Source of the DNA: Monosporascus cannonballus
Taxonomy: Eukaryota > Ascomycota > Sordariomycetes > Xylariales
Assembly (NCBI GenBank): GCA_004154925.1
Contig: QJNS01000744.1
Coordinates: 4,150-68,149 of the forward strand
Direction of reading: 5' to 3'
Length of the DNA: 64,000 nt
The notes under the pieces were generated by a model, which was not told the origin of the DNA, ran no database searches, and was given only the letters and a program-made list of their open reading frames with translations. Positions 53,092 to 64,000 of the stretch are shown here, one piece after another. The translations under genes were made by a program, and so were the position numbers. How positions within the stretch are numbered: the stretch's first letter is position 1; each line of letters opens with the position of its first letter.

Positions 53092-54109
53092 AAAAAACCC
53101 AAAAAGCTACAGCAAAAAAACTGGACCCCTATACCGGAAAAACAGTTTAGAAATAGTTAAGGAAACGATAACAAAGCCATTAACATAATCCAAACCAAGT
53201 ACGAATTAGGTTTATAATAAAAGGTCTAACAGGAACCATTACGATAAAAGATTCGACGAAGGATATAAAAAGCCAAAAAACTAATTTAACAAATATCGCG
53301 AATATAGCAAAAAGTATTATAAATATAATTACGCAAATACCAAAATTAAACAAAAAAAGTTTATCCCGGAACTCCTAATCGATACGGCAAAATATACGTT
53401 ATATATTGTCGACGACGAAAATATCCCGATTACGAAAAATAGAAATAATATATTTATGCAGGAATTATTCGCATATATTATAAGGGATTTAATTTTTCAA
53501 ACCGTACCGAGTATAATAAAAATGATAAATAATAATATCGATAACTTTAAATCATAACCTTAAAAGATATTTAACAGTTAGCCGAAATAAAAAGTTAATT
53601 TAAAAAAATAATACCCGCAGGAAAACTTTTTTTGTTATTATAAATAATGTAATTACTAAACGAAAAAGAAGTTAATTTAGCGTACGGTAAAAAAGCATTA
53701 TTAAAAAGCTATTACGGATTTCCATTTTTAATTAGTATTTACTGCGGATCCTTAAGAAAAAAAAAGTTATTAAAAAAATACGTTAATTTATAGGAGATCT
53801 TTAGAACGATAATAAGGATAACGCATAATGAGATGCAGTTGTAAATATGAAAAAATAATTTACTTAATAAAGAAAAAAACTGCAAAAAAATAAGAAATAA
53901 TTGATATAGCTTAAAAGAACAGTACGCCGACAATAACGACAATTACAGCAGCTTGATACGCTGAACGAAAAAACATAAGTAAAGCTTAACAAATTCGAAC
54001 AGGAATTAAAAAAAGAAAATTACCTATAAAAAAGCTGCAAAATAACAAAACCCAGAGGAATTAAAGAGAATTTCTAAGAAAGGCTTTAAATATAACGATA
54101 AAAAATGTT

Positions 54110-54360
54110 AACGACCTTATTACTTTGGATATACGAATCGGAACGTACTAATATACCGTAATAGTGGATTACGGAGTTCTGGGCGGAAATTATATTGCAT
54201 CAAATATGGTTAATAAATTTAAACTGCCATAGAAATATAAGTTAAAACCCTATACGGCGATGAATGCCGAAAATTAGAAATTTGTTTACGATAACGGAAA
54301 AATTATATGCGAAATTAATTACCTTAAGATTTTTGTTAAAGGACGATACTAAATAATTAA
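54110..54360 (+). pseudogene. Retropepsin relic
   Basis: LDIRIGTY..., then IVDYGVLGGNYI where active proteases have D-S/T-G. The sister copy at 61753-61980 has VDCGTLGKNYI at the same place, supporting the call. Confidence 0.75.
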
Positions 54361-54899
54361 TTTTGACATCGTTTTACTTAGGAATTACAATATGATTTTA
54401 GGGTTATTATGGATACGTTAGTACGGAATTTTAATTAATGGCGGAACTGGCCAGGTAAAATTTGTTTTATTTTTTATTAATAAACAAAAAAGAATTAAGA
54501 TTTTAACATTCGATCGATAATAATAACGAATGCAGGTATAAAAATACGACAAATACCTTATTATCTAAAGAAACAAAATATTAAAAAAATAAATATTAAA
54601 AAAATACGATATATCGTTATTACTATCAGAACGAAATTAAAACAATTAAATAACGATCTGGAATAACAAAAACAATAGCTCTAAAAATCAGAAAATTCAA
54701 TTAATATATTACTATAATATTACAAATACGAATAACTTTTTAAAAAAAAGCTTAATATAAAATTCCCAGAATATAACGAATAGGATTATGAAATAATTCT
54801 TAAAGAAGGAATTTCGACGAAATTTTATCTTATTTATAACCTTAATAAAAACGAATTACGTATTTTTAGAAAATACATGGAAAATCGGCGATAAAAAGG

Positions 54900-55620
54900 A
54901 TAAATTCGACTTTCGAAATTACTAGTAAAATATTTAATATTTTTCGTACCCAAAAAAAAATATAATTTATGGTTAATTATCGGCAATTAAACGATATTAT
55001 TATTAAGGATTGAATATTATTACCCTTAATTACGGAAATAAAAGACCAACTTTATAAAGCCAAATAATTTATAATATTTGATTTCAGAAATAAATATAAC
55101 CTTATTAGAATTAAAAAAGGATACGAATAGAAAATAACTTTTAAAACGAAATACGGACTATTTAAATATTTAGTTATATTAATGGGATTTACGAACGTAT
55201 CAGTAACTTTTCAGCGAATGGTTAATTACGTATTACGAGAATACCTTGATATTTTCGTCGTTTGTTATCTCGACGACATTCTTATCTTCTTAAAAACGGA
55301 AAAAGCATATGCAAAATACGTTTATAAAATTCTTTAAGTTTTACAGAACGTAAAGTTATTTATTAACACAAAAAAAAGTTAATTCCATATACAAAAAATG
55401 GAATATCTGGGATATATTATTATCCTAAGATATATTAAAATGGACCCCAAGAAAATCGTTATAGTCATAAAATAGCAAATATTAATAACAGTTAAGGAGA
55501 TATAGACATTCCTTAAATTCGTTAATTACTATAGAAAATTTATTCGAAATTTTAATAAAATAATTATACCATTAACAAATCTTACAAAAGAAAAAAAGAA
55601 TTTAAATAGATGTCAAATAC
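54900..55620 (+). pseudogene. Reverse transcriptase relic
   Basis: Shows LFKYLVILMGFTNV, FQRMVNYVLREYL, VVCYLDDILIF, MEYLGYIII, MDPKKI and FLKFVNYYRKFIRNF in family order. The catalytic YLDD box is intact although the frame is closed by many stops. Confidence 0.88.
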
Positions 55621-56039
55621 GGAAAAAGCATTTCGGGATATTAAGGATGCAATTACCAGCGAGCCAGTACTAATTATATACGATTTAAACCGTCCCGTTA
55701 AGCTAAAAACCGATATTTCGAATTATATATTAAACGTAATAATCGGATAACGAAATAATTAAGGTAAATTATATCTTATTATATTCTTTTTATATAAATT
55801 AAAAGGAGTCGAATTTAATTACGGTATTCCCAATAAGAAATTTATAGCTATTATTATAGCATTTCGGGAATTCAGGTATTTTTTAAATGGAAACTTATAC
55901 CAGGTTAAGGTTTATACGGATTATCAAAATTTTACCCGATTTATTACGACTAAGGAATTTATAAGACGATAATTTCGTTATTATTTATAAAAAAAGATTA
56001 AAAAATAACAAAACAAATATTTTAAATAAACGACCACAC

Positions 56040-57110
56040 CTCGAAAAGAAATTAATCAAAATTAGCTATATAATTTTCGATACCATTATAAAAGGATATT
56101 TACGCTTACGACAAATTACGACAATTTGGGCAGTACCTTTCGATATGTACCAAAGGATTTAACAATATAACGATAATTTTCTAAAAAATCGAAAAATAAA
56201 TAAAATATAAATTCTAAAAGAATACCAAAAAAGTTTAGTACGAAAAATATACGAACACCAATTACACGGATATTCAGAAATCTATAAAACCCTAGAAAAA
56301 CTTTAACGCACATATTTTTTTCCTAAAATAAAATTAACGGTACAAAAAATTATACGGCAATATAATGTTTACGCCAAAGCAAAAATTCGACGACATAAGC
56401 CATACGGAAAACTACAGCCATTACTAATCGCAAAATAACTATGGTATTTAGTCATATTTAACTTTATTATTAAATTTCTTATGTTAAAAAATCCAATTAC
56501 GGGAATACATTACGATAGCATTTTCGTAATCGTCGACCGATTTACGAAATTTTCTTATTTTTTATTATATTATAAGGATACAGACGCCGAACAACTGGTA
56601 TACATTTTCTTCAGATATATTTTCAGTATATATAGATTACTAATAGAAATTATTTCAAATAAAAAATTAATATTTATATTAAAATTTTAATAAGGCCTAA
56701 TAACATAGATCGGCCTAAATCACAAATTATTTAACGCATTTAAACCTTAAACAGATAAATAAATAAAATAAATAAATTAAACCTTAAAAATTTACTTACG
56801 ATATTATATTAATTATGCACAAAATAACTAGGTTAAGAAATTACCGATCGTATAATTAACTTATAATACTAACTATTATAAAAATATTAAAATAATACTT
56901 ACGAACGTAAATTTTGATTTTATTCCGAAAATTTATAAAAAAGTACGTAATAACGGTTTTATTAATATTAAAATAATCCTTACGTCAAAATAATTACGAC
57001 AATTATATTAAGAAATAAAGATAAAATTAAAATTCGTACGAAATTAAATAAGCAAATATTATAACTAAAAAAAGTTAAAAAAATTAATTTTCGAAAAAAG
57101 GGAAATAGTT
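56040..57110 (+). pseudogene. Integrase relic of the plus-strand chromovirus
   Basis: RRHKPYGKLQPL (end of the zinc region) and, in the longest open piece 56481-56690, YDSIFVIVDRFTKFSYF with the second catalytic Asp context, then LLIEIISNKKLIF. The zinc cysteine before RRHKPYG is lost (YAKAK). Confidence 0.85.
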
Positions 57111-57356
57111 TTTCTTATTATAAAAAAACATTTAAACAAAGCGACCTAGCAAAAAACTCGATTTCAAATATATCGGTCTATATAAAATCGCCAAAAAAAT
57201 CTTAAAAAATAATTATTAATTGAAATTTTTACTAAAAATTAAATTTTATCTAATTTTTTACATTTTTTTATTCGAATCGGTAACAAATATAATTAAAATA
57301 TGTACGGCATAAAACGATATAAAAATAAAAGACAAACAAATATACGAAATGGAAAA

Positions 57357-57491
57357 AATATTCGACATACGAAAACAAAATGGACTTACTTAGTATTTAA
57401 TCAAGTAAAAAAAATATCCGGATTTCGAAAATACCTGGGAACTTACTAAAAACCTTATTAACGCCTAGCACCTACTAAAAAACTTTTACCA
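57357..57491 (+). pseudogene. Chromodomain relic
   Basis: IFDIRKQNGLT, stop, YLIK, stop, KKYPDFENTWEL and LLKNF: the canonical chromodomain pattern (Y-LVKWKGY-TWE) with both Trp codons near the stops hit by RIP. Binds methylated histone H3 in active elements. Confidence 0.85.
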
Positions 57492-57554
57492 ACAATAACA
57501 GGTTATGACGGCTAGGGGTTTAACCAATTATTAAACCTAAGTTATACGGGTTTA

Positions 57555-57908
57555 TGTTAGCAGGAGTATCGTAGGAGTCTAAGTAATGGATACAGTAGGT
57601 ATTACGTCTCGTAATACCAAGAGTATTTTGGGTAACGAATTATTATATTGCAAATACTTGGTATTAATAAATATTACAAATTAATGCTATTTAGGCTATG
57701 GAAATAATAAGCATATATATTCTTATTCCTTACGGATAATTATTATTAATTATTCCCGACGTAATAATCACAATTATTTTTAATTACGGTTATTTTGGAA
57801 TAATCACTGACTTGTCGGTAATCATTTATTACGTAATTTCGCCAGGTAAATCACGCAATCCTTATTACGACCGTTTCCGGAGGCCTGGGCCTGTCAGGTC
57901 GTAATACA
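57555..57908 (-). repeat. Probable 3' LTR of the minus-strand chromovirus
   Basis: On the minus strand the LTR begins TGTATTACGACCTGACAGG directly after a polypurine tract. Its far end is uncertain: either near 57,599 (CGTAATACC, mirrored with the start) or at 57,555 (CTGCTAACA). The second LTR is outside the window, so it cannot be confirmed. Confidence 0.65.
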
Positions 57909-57922
57909 ATTTCCCCTCTCCT
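57909..57922 (-). other. Polypurine tract of the minus-strand chromovirus
   Basis: AGGAGAGGGGAAAT on the minus strand, immediately before the LTR start TGTATTACG. It places the antisense ORF at 57974-58609 inside this element rather than between elements. Confidence 0.75.
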
Positions 57923-57973
57923 AAAATCTTGCCCTTAAGATTTCCTTTCTGGTAAATATCTTACTTCCTTACC

Positions 57974-58609
57974 ATGGCTTCTCGTATCGCTAAAATTCGT
58001 CGTAAGCCTCGTCCTTCCACTGTTCGTCGTATTAACCTAATAAAGGCTTTTGAAAAATTCGGTTTCGAAGTTATGCCCTATTTTTGGTATTTTTCGAAAG
58101 ATTTGAAATGCGAAATAATAAAGAATATCTTTCGCTATAAGGAATATATGGCCCGTAGCCGATCTTATAATAAAACCGGTATCCCGTTATTTTTTTTCCA
58201 AAATATCTACCGCGAACATTAACGTTTTAAGCGCAAGAAAACTTTAGCCGAAAAACGTTTGCTTAAGTTATAATGTCGTCAGCTTAAAATCCAGCGTCGC
58301 CATCAGAAAGAAATAAACGAAACCTTGGCGCGGCTTATCCGGTTACGCAAACAAAAATCTTTGGCCCGTTCTAAAGGTATTAAAATAGTACAGCGCAACC
58401 TTTAGTCCCTAGACGAATTAAAAAAATAAAAACGAAAAAAGGAACAGGCTGCCGCCGAAGCCGCCGCAACCGCGTTAACGCAAGCCGCCATTCCCCTTAA
58501 TTTATCTGGTTTTGGCTTATTTAATTAGCTTATTATGGAGGATTTCTGGAATCCTAATAATTCCGCCGTTGTTAGTAAAAATTTTTTAACAAACGCTGGG
58601 CGCCAATAA
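57974..58609 (+). pseudogene. Antisense Cys-rich plus coiled-coil ORF at the 3' end of the chromovirus
   Basis: A single plus-strand frame of 211 codons with five internal stops (TAA or TAG where Gln fits), opposite to the element's gag-pol. It starts MASRIAKIRRKPRPSTVRR, then FGFEVMPYFWYFSKDLKCE and FRYKEYMARSRSYNKTG, where spaced Tyr and one remaining Cys suggest a former set of about six Cys. After that come basic helical segments (RRHQKEINETLARLIRLRKQ, SLARSKGIKIVQRNL, SLDELKK) and an Ala-rich AAAEAAATALTQAA tail. The last ~11 codons overlap the chromodomain codons on the other strand. GC is higher than in pol. I recall similar Cys-rich hypothetical proteins being common in fungal genomes; their role is unknown to me. 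Confidence 0.75.
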
Positions 58610-58713
58610 GGTTCTTAACGGGTTCCCAAATATTCTTAAAATTTACATACTTTTTCCATTTAATTAGGTACTGGGTAAGTCCGTTTTGTTTCCGTACGTC
58701 GAAAATCTTCTTT
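58577..58713 (-). pseudogene. Chromodomain relic of the minus-strand chromovirus
   Basis: KIFDVRKQNGLTQYLIKWKK, then YVNFKNIWEPVKNL and GAQRLLKNF. Better preserved than the plus-strand copy: no internal stop in this segment. Confidence 0.88.
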
Positions 58714-59289
58714 ACCTTATACGCTTATTCGTTTTCCATTTTTACGTCGTTCTGTACCGTACGTATTTTGATTATATCTGTTATTAACTTAAATAAGGAA
58801 ATATGAAAAATTAGATAAAATTTAACCTTTGGTAAAAGTTCTAATTGGTAATTGTTTTTTGAGATTTTCTTGGCGATTTTGTATAAATTAATATACTTAA
58901 AATCGAATTTTTTACTGGGTTTTTTTATTTAAATATTTTTAATAACAAGGTAAACCATTTTTCCTTTTTTGAAAGTTAATCCCTTTAATTTTTTTTTGTT
59001 ATAATACTTACTTATTTGATTTCTTACGAATTCCAGTTCTATTTTTATTTTTTGATATAATTATCATAATTATTTTGATATAAGGATTATTTTAATATTA
59101 ATTAAACCGTTATCGCGTATTTTTCTGTAAATTTCTGGAGTAAAATTAAAGTTTACATATATTAAAATTATTTTAATATTTTTATGGTAATTTATGTTAT
59201 AAGCCAATTAAGTAATAAATAACTTTTTAACCCAGTTATTTTGTTCGTAATTAATATAATATCGTAAATAGGTTTCCAAAATTTGGTTC

Positions 59290-60000
59290 GTTCGTTCCGT
59301 TTATCCGTCTGTTTAAGGTTTAAATACATTAAATAATTTATAATTTAGGCCGATTTATGCCATAAGGCTTTGCCAAAACTTAAATGTAAATATTAATCCT
59401 TTATTTAAAATAATTTCCATAAATAATCCGTATATGTTAAAAATATGTCTAAAGAAAATATATGCCATTTGTTCGGTATCCGTATTTTTATAATATAATA
59501 GGAAATAAGAAAATTTCGTAAATCGGTCGACGACTACGAAAATACTATCGTAATATACTCCCGTAGCTAGATTTTTTAATATAAAAAGTTTAATAATAAA
59601 ATCGAATATAACTAAATACCATAATTATTTTGCAACTGGTAATAGTTATAGTTTTCCGTATGGCTTATGTCGTCGAGCCTTTGTTCTGGCGTAAATATCG
59701 CATTACCGTATAACTTTTTATACCGTTAATTTTATTTTAAGAAAAAAATATATACGTTAAAACCGTTTTAGGGTTTTGTAAATCCCTGGATATCTATATA
59801 ACTGATGTTTATGTATGTTTCGTACTAGGTCCTTTTAATATTCCTCCGGAACTTATATTTTATCTGTTTTTTAATTTTTTAAGAAATTATTATTATACTA
59901 TTAGATTCTTTAATGCATATCAAAGGGTACTATCCGAATTATCGTAATCTGTCGTAAACGTAAATATCCTTCTGTAATAATATCGAAAATTATATAGCTA
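59290..60000 (-). pseudogene. Integrase relic of the minus-strand chromovirus
   Basis: DSIFVVVDRF lies at about 59,550-59,520 on the minus strand, preceded by RHKPYGKL near 59,670. Interrupted by stops. Confidence 0.75.
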
Positions 60001-60559
60001 ATTTTAACTAATTTTTTTTCGAGGTTTGGTTATTTGCTTAAGGCGTTTATTCTGCCGTTTTCTAAACCTTATTTGTAAATAATAACGAAATCGAAGTTCG
60101 CCAATTTTTCCGCATATCGTAATTATCGTTCTATAAGTTTTCTGGTCGTAATGAAACGGGTAAAATTTTAATAATCCGTATAAACCTTAACCTGATAAAA
60201 ATTTCCTTTCAGGAAATACCTAAATTCTCGAAATGCCATAACAATAGCCATAAACTCCTTATCTGGTATGCCGTAATTAAGCTCGGCTCCCTTTAGTTTG
60301 TACGAAAAAAATATAATAGGATGTAATTTGCCTTAATCATCTCGCTATCCGATCATTACGCCTAACGCATAATCCGAAACATCGGTTTTTAACTTAACGG
60401 GGCGTATTAGATCGTATATAATTAATATTAACTTATTAATAATTACATCCTTAATTTCTTAAAACGCTTTTTCCGCTTTTAACGTCTATATAAATTCTTT
60501 TTTTTTCTTAATAAGGTTAATTAAGAATATAGTTATTTTGCTAAAGTTTCGGATAAACT

Positions 60560-61330
60560 TCTTATAGTAATTGGCGAATCCAAAAAATACCTATATTTCC
60601 TTAACCGTATTTGGTATTTCTTATTCCGTAATTACAGCGACTTTCTTAAAATTTATTTTAATATGTCCTAGGATAATAATATGTCCCAAATATTCCATTT
60701 CTTATTTATAAAATTAATTTTTTTTCTGCATTAACTAATAGCTTTACGTCCTGTAAAACTTAAAAAATTTTATAAACGTATCCTACATACGCCTTTTCCG
60801 TTTTTAAAAAAATAAGAATATCGTCGAAGTAACACATAATAAAGACGTCGAGGTATTTTCGTAATACATAATTTACCATCCGTTGGAAAATTACTAGTAC
60901 GTTCGTAAATCCTATTAACGTAACCAAATACTTAAATAATCCGTATTTTATTTTGAAAGCTATTTTCCATTCGTATCCTTTCTTAATTTTAATAAGGTTA
61001 TATTTATCTTTAAGATTAAATGCTATAAACCATTTGGCTTTATAAAAACAATCTTTTATCTTAGTAATCAGGGGTAACGGTATTTAATCTTTAATAATAA
61101 TATCGTTCAATTAACGGTAATTAACCACAAGTCGTAATTTTCCGTTTTTTTTTAATACGAAAAACATTAAATATCCTACTAGTAATTTCGAAAATCGGAT
61201 CCATCTTTTTTATAGCCAATTTTCCAGGTATTCTTTGAAAGCGCGTAATTCGTCTCCATTAAGGTTATAAATAAGGTAAAACTTTGTCGAAAATCCTTTC
61301 TTAAAAACTATTTCATGGTTTTATTCGTTA
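60560..61330 (-). pseudogene. Reverse transcriptase relic of the minus-strand chromovirus
   Basis: The catalytic box MCYFDDILIF is readable on the minus strand near 60,800-60,840, and the KxGK.R.VVNYR-like start near 61,130. Frame broken by stops. Confidence 0.8.
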
Positions 61331-61752
61331 TGCTTTAATAATTTCGTATTAAGCTTTTTTCTAAAAAGCTGCTTATATTTATAATATTATAATAATACAT
61401 TAATTAGAGTTTCTGATTTTTGGGGTTATTATTCTTATTTTAAATTATTATTTAATTACTTTAATTTCGTTTTAATAATAATAACGATACGTCATATTTT
61501 TTTAATACTTATTTTTTTTTTATATTTTATTCCTTTAGGTAATAAAATATCTGTTATATCCTTATGTTTGTATTCGTCGCCATTTTCGATCGAATATTAA
61601 AATCTTATTTCTTCTTTTTATTTATTAATAAAAGGTAAAACAAACTTTACCTGGCCAGTTTTTCCGTTAATCAAAATTCTGTATTAATACATCCATAATT
61701 TTCCTAAGATCATATCGTAATTCCCAAATAGCACGATATCGAAATCAATTAT

Positions 61753-61980
61753 TTAATATCGTCCTTTAACCAAAATTTTAAAATAATTAATCTTACGCAG
61801 GATTTTTCCGTTATCGTAAGCGAAATCCTGACCTTCGGCGTTCGTCGTTATATAAGGTTTTAACTTATATCTCCATAATAATTTAAATTCGTTAACCATA
61901 TCCGGTACAATATAATTTTTACCTAAAGTTCCGCAATCCACCATTACAATATACCAATACATTTTAATTCGTATATCCAA
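61753..61980 (-). pseudogene. Protease relic of the minus-strand chromovirus
   Basis: Open 75-codon piece with VMVDCGTLGKNYIVPDMVN, the retropepsin active-site region (D-C-G instead of D-S/T-G), followed by a conserved KLKPYITTNAEG and DNGKIL. Confidence 0.78.
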
Positions 61981-63045
61981 GGTAATAAAGTTATTAACGG
62001 TTCTTATTATCGCGTTTAAAACCTTTTTTAAAAATTTTTCCTAATTCCTTTAAGTTTCGTTATCTTACGGCTTTTTTATAAGTAACCTTTTTCTTTTAAC
62101 TCTTTTTCGAATTTGTCGAACTTTATTTATATCTTTTTGTACAGCGCGTCAAACTGTTATATCTATTGTTCTTATCGGCATACTATGCCTTCAAATTATA
62201 TTAATTATTCCCAATTTTATTAAATTTTTTTTCCCTATTAAATAAATTATTTTTTAATATGGCGTATGGTTTCCCATTAAGCCTTATTTCCTTTTTATTA
62301 AAAATCTCGTATAAATCGTTAAATTTTTTCCTTTAAAATTTGTCGTTTATCGGGATCTGTAATAAATGTTAATTAAAAATAAAAGTCCGTAATAACCCTT
62401 TAATAATGTTTTTCCACAATATGTTAAATTAATTCTTTTTCCGTCTAATAATTATATTATTTATAATAACAAAAAGGCTTTTTCTACGGGTACCATTTTC
62501 CTTTAAGCCAGCTTTCTGCTACTGCCAGCTAAAAAAAAATTGTTTTTAGGGATTATAAATCGAAAATGCTAATATTATTATTTATCGTTTTTGTTATTTC
62601 CCGTTTTATTAGGAAAATCAAATCCCTTATAATATATTCGGGTAATTTTGCTATAAATATATCGTTTTTATTCTTTATAATAAAGGCAATTTTAGCGTCG
62701 ACAATAAATAATATGTATCCTGCCGTATCGATTAGGGGTTCCAAGATAAACTTTCTTTATCTAACCTTAGTATTCCTCCAACTATTCTTTAAAAATATTC
62801 CGTTATTCCTTAATTACTTGCTAAACTAAATTCCTGGCTTTTTGCATTCCTTATTAAATTTTTTGTTACGGTAAACCTGGTATATACTTAGGCCGAATTA
62901 TATTAATAAATTTCTCGTTTTTCTGATTTTCCTTAGGTTATCCTTCGGATATAGGCTTCCAGTTATTCCGTTATGGCTTCTTGGGTAAAAAGCACTTATA
63001 AGCCTTATATCCTTTTTTTCCGCAATTATAATACTTAATCTGGCT

Positions 63046-63996
63046 CTAATCCTTTTTATAGGTGGCTCCCAGCTCCATAGGGCCTAATTTAATGCCATAA
63101 GAAATGTTATTACGCCGAAAAGCACTAATATTGGCCGTATATCGGGATCTGTTATCGTTTTTTCCTTTAATTCCTTTAATACGCCAGGCATATTGCCGGT
63201 TATCAATTTTAACTATTATAGCGATATAATCCGACAAATAATTAGGCCGGTCAAATTTAAAAAGCTCCTTTTGTATTTTTTTTTTCAGGCTATCGAAAAA
63301 TTTGGCTATCAGTATTTTTTGTCCCTAATTTAACTTGGATACTAGTTAAACCAATACGCTGCCGTACTTGGATACCAATCCTTTCTATCGTAATTATTGG
63401 ATTTGTATTTCGGCCTTTATCTTTTCGTTTACTACTCCGAAAACCTTTATTAATGCTTATTCGAACTATTCGTAATCGTTATATATCCGCATTACTTCCG
63501 GATTGCGTTTTTCGACTAGCAAGGTAACGTATTCTCTTATAACTGGCTTAAACCAAATAACCGCGTTTCCGGTAAATCGTCTAACCGCGAACTTAATTCG
63601 TACAGTAAGCGTAGCAAATCGAATAAGAAAATACCCGAAGTATGTTTAGTATTAGGTTAAGAACAGTTATAATTTGGTCGAAATTCTATCAAAGGATTCT
63701 AGCTTAAGGGGTTTAAGGACCTTTTTTGATTCCTTAATAAAATTTAACTAAATAACCTGGTTCGGCCGAAAGGGCTTTCCAGTTTCGGGGACCTTTCCTT
63801 TTTCCTTAAATTTCTTATAAACAACTTAAAAAGACGTAATAAGGTTATTTTTGTTTTATTTAAGCTGGATAATGCGTTCGTTCATAACATCCAGGCGTCG
63901 AAGAACTTCCTTTCGAGAAAGGCGAAGTTGCTCCTTTTCTTCCTCGGATTCCATTCCAGTATCAGGGTCCTCAGAAACCTGGTAAATGGGCTGTTC
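63046..63996 (-). pseudogene. Gag relic of the minus-strand chromovirus, partial at window end
   Basis: The window's last ~150 bp encode on the minus strand PEQPIYQVSEDPDTGMESEE followed by EQLRLSRKEVLRRLDVMNER, a charged coiled-coil-like start, ending at a stop where Gln fits. Further in come KLESFDRIST, FAVRRFTGNAVIWFKPVIRE, and in the open piece 63237-63046 SDYIAIIVKIDNRQYAWR, the pattern of a retrotransposon gag (ARRLTGNAATW-type). RIP damage falls towards the window end. Confidence 0.78.
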
Positions 63997-64000
63997 GGGC

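Larger units (their letters stand above)
51761..57490 (+). mobile_element. Chromovirus (Ty3/gypsy with chromodomain), RIP-inactivated, plus strand
   Basis: Starts TGTTATGACCTAACGG, LTR-like, with a GC-richer 200 bp containing several GGGCTTAA-type words. Relics follow in order on the plus strand: gag zinc knuckle (53050-53091), protease (about 54.11-54.36 kb), reverse transcriptase (54.9-55.6 kb), RNase H, integrase (56.0-57.1 kb), chromodomain (57357-57491). The order and the C-terminal chromodomain define a chromovirus, whose integrases target heterochromatin. All frames are broken by TAA/TAG. The 3' LTR is not evident: the next element begins right after the chromodomain. Confidence 0.88.
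26160..64000. other. AT-rich, RIP-mutated transposon block
   Basis: From about 26,160 the sequence changes abruptly to AT-rich DNA dominated by TA, AA and TT, with CpG still frequent but CA and TG visibly rare. That is the pattern of repeat-induced point mutation at CpA, known from Pezizomycotina, and not of CpG deamination. Former coding regions show CAA/CAG and TGG codons turned into stops and Cys turned into Tyr. Islands with near-normal composition stand out at 27.0-27.18, 30.32-30.66, 34.66-34.85, 37.6-37.95, 48.73-48.94, 51.75-51.95, 57.85-58.6 and 63.9-64.0 kb. Confidence 0.9.
57555..64000 (-). mobile_element. Second chromovirus, RIP-inactivated, minus strand, continues past the window
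   Basis: Minus-strand order from the window end: gag (63.99-63.0 kb, near-normal GC at the very end), zinc knuckle relic near 63.03 kb, protease (61980-61753), reverse transcriptase (about 61.3-60.6 kb, MCYFDDIL kept), RNase H, integrase (about 60.0-59.3 kb, DSIFVVVDRF), chromodomain (58713-58577). Then an antisense ORF, a polypurine tract and a 3' LTR start. It is tail to tail with the plus-strand copy and clearly the same broad family. Its 5' LTR lies outside. Confidence 0.88.

Noticed and set aside
52889..53188. 99-codon plus-strand frame with a start codon
   Set aside because: Out of phase with the gag zinc knuckle that lies under it, so it is a shadow created where RIP left few stops.
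57500..57555. 3' LTR of the plus-strand chromovirus
   Set aside because: GTTATGACGGCTAGG resembles the 5' start TGTTATGACCTAACGG only for the first seven or eight bases; not enough to call an LTR pair.
26160..64000. Centromere or mitochondrial insertion as explanation of the AT-rich block
   Set aside because: Retained CpG with loss of CA/TG, readable gag-pol relics and target duplications fit RIP-mutated transposons; no mitochondrial genes are seen. A centromeric location cannot be excluded but nothing shows it.

Overview
The window looks like nuclear DNA of a filamentous ascomycete (Pezizomycotina). Genes carry short GT-AG introns (most about 45-85 nt, up to 283 nt), a fungal tyrosinase and a fungal PI4P 5-kinase are present, and the last 38 kb carry the footprint of repeat-induced point mutation (RIP): very AT-rich DNA in which CpA/TpG look depleted and TpA dominant while CpG survives.

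Region 1, about 1-26,000, is a normal gene-bearing compartment with long intergenic spaces. I rebuilt exon-intron structures by hand; they close in frame to expected family lengths. In order: ubiquitin-conjugating enzyme Ubc4 (minus, 5 exons, 147 aa), mitochondrial glutaryl-CoA dehydrogenase (minus, 3 exons, 431 aa), a disordered Ser/Arg-rich hypothetical protein (plus, tentative), a 102-aa hypothetical protein (minus), Golgi membrane protein Sys1 (minus), cytochrome c oxidase assembly factor Coa6 (plus), PI4P 5-kinase Mss4 (plus, 962 aa), a secreted tyrosinase (minus, 5 exons, 386 aa) and an F-box-like hypothetical protein (minus). They are unrelated housekeeping and secretory genes, not a cluster.

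Region 2, about 26,160-64,000, is a RIP-degraded transposon graveyard. It holds a Ty3/gypsy element on the minus strand with paired short LTRs and a 5-bp target duplication (36,912-44,223). It also holds two short LTR-like insertions with their own 5-bp target duplications (26,981-27,175 and 30,322-30,662), in opposite orientations. At the right are two chromodomain-bearing Ty3/gypsy relics (chromoviruses) facing each other tail to tail (51,761-57,490 plus; about 57,555 to beyond 64,000 minus). The rest is AT-rich DNA in which I see no gene.

The most interesting signal is that the minus-strand gypsy element at 36.9 kb and the right-hand chromovirus both carry, between integrase and 3' LTR, an ORF on the strand opposite to gag-pol. 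Both ORFs look like a former Cys cluster followed by a helical charged tail, and both have kept more GC than their surroundings. This suggests an extra antisense gene module shared by two Ty3/gypsy families.
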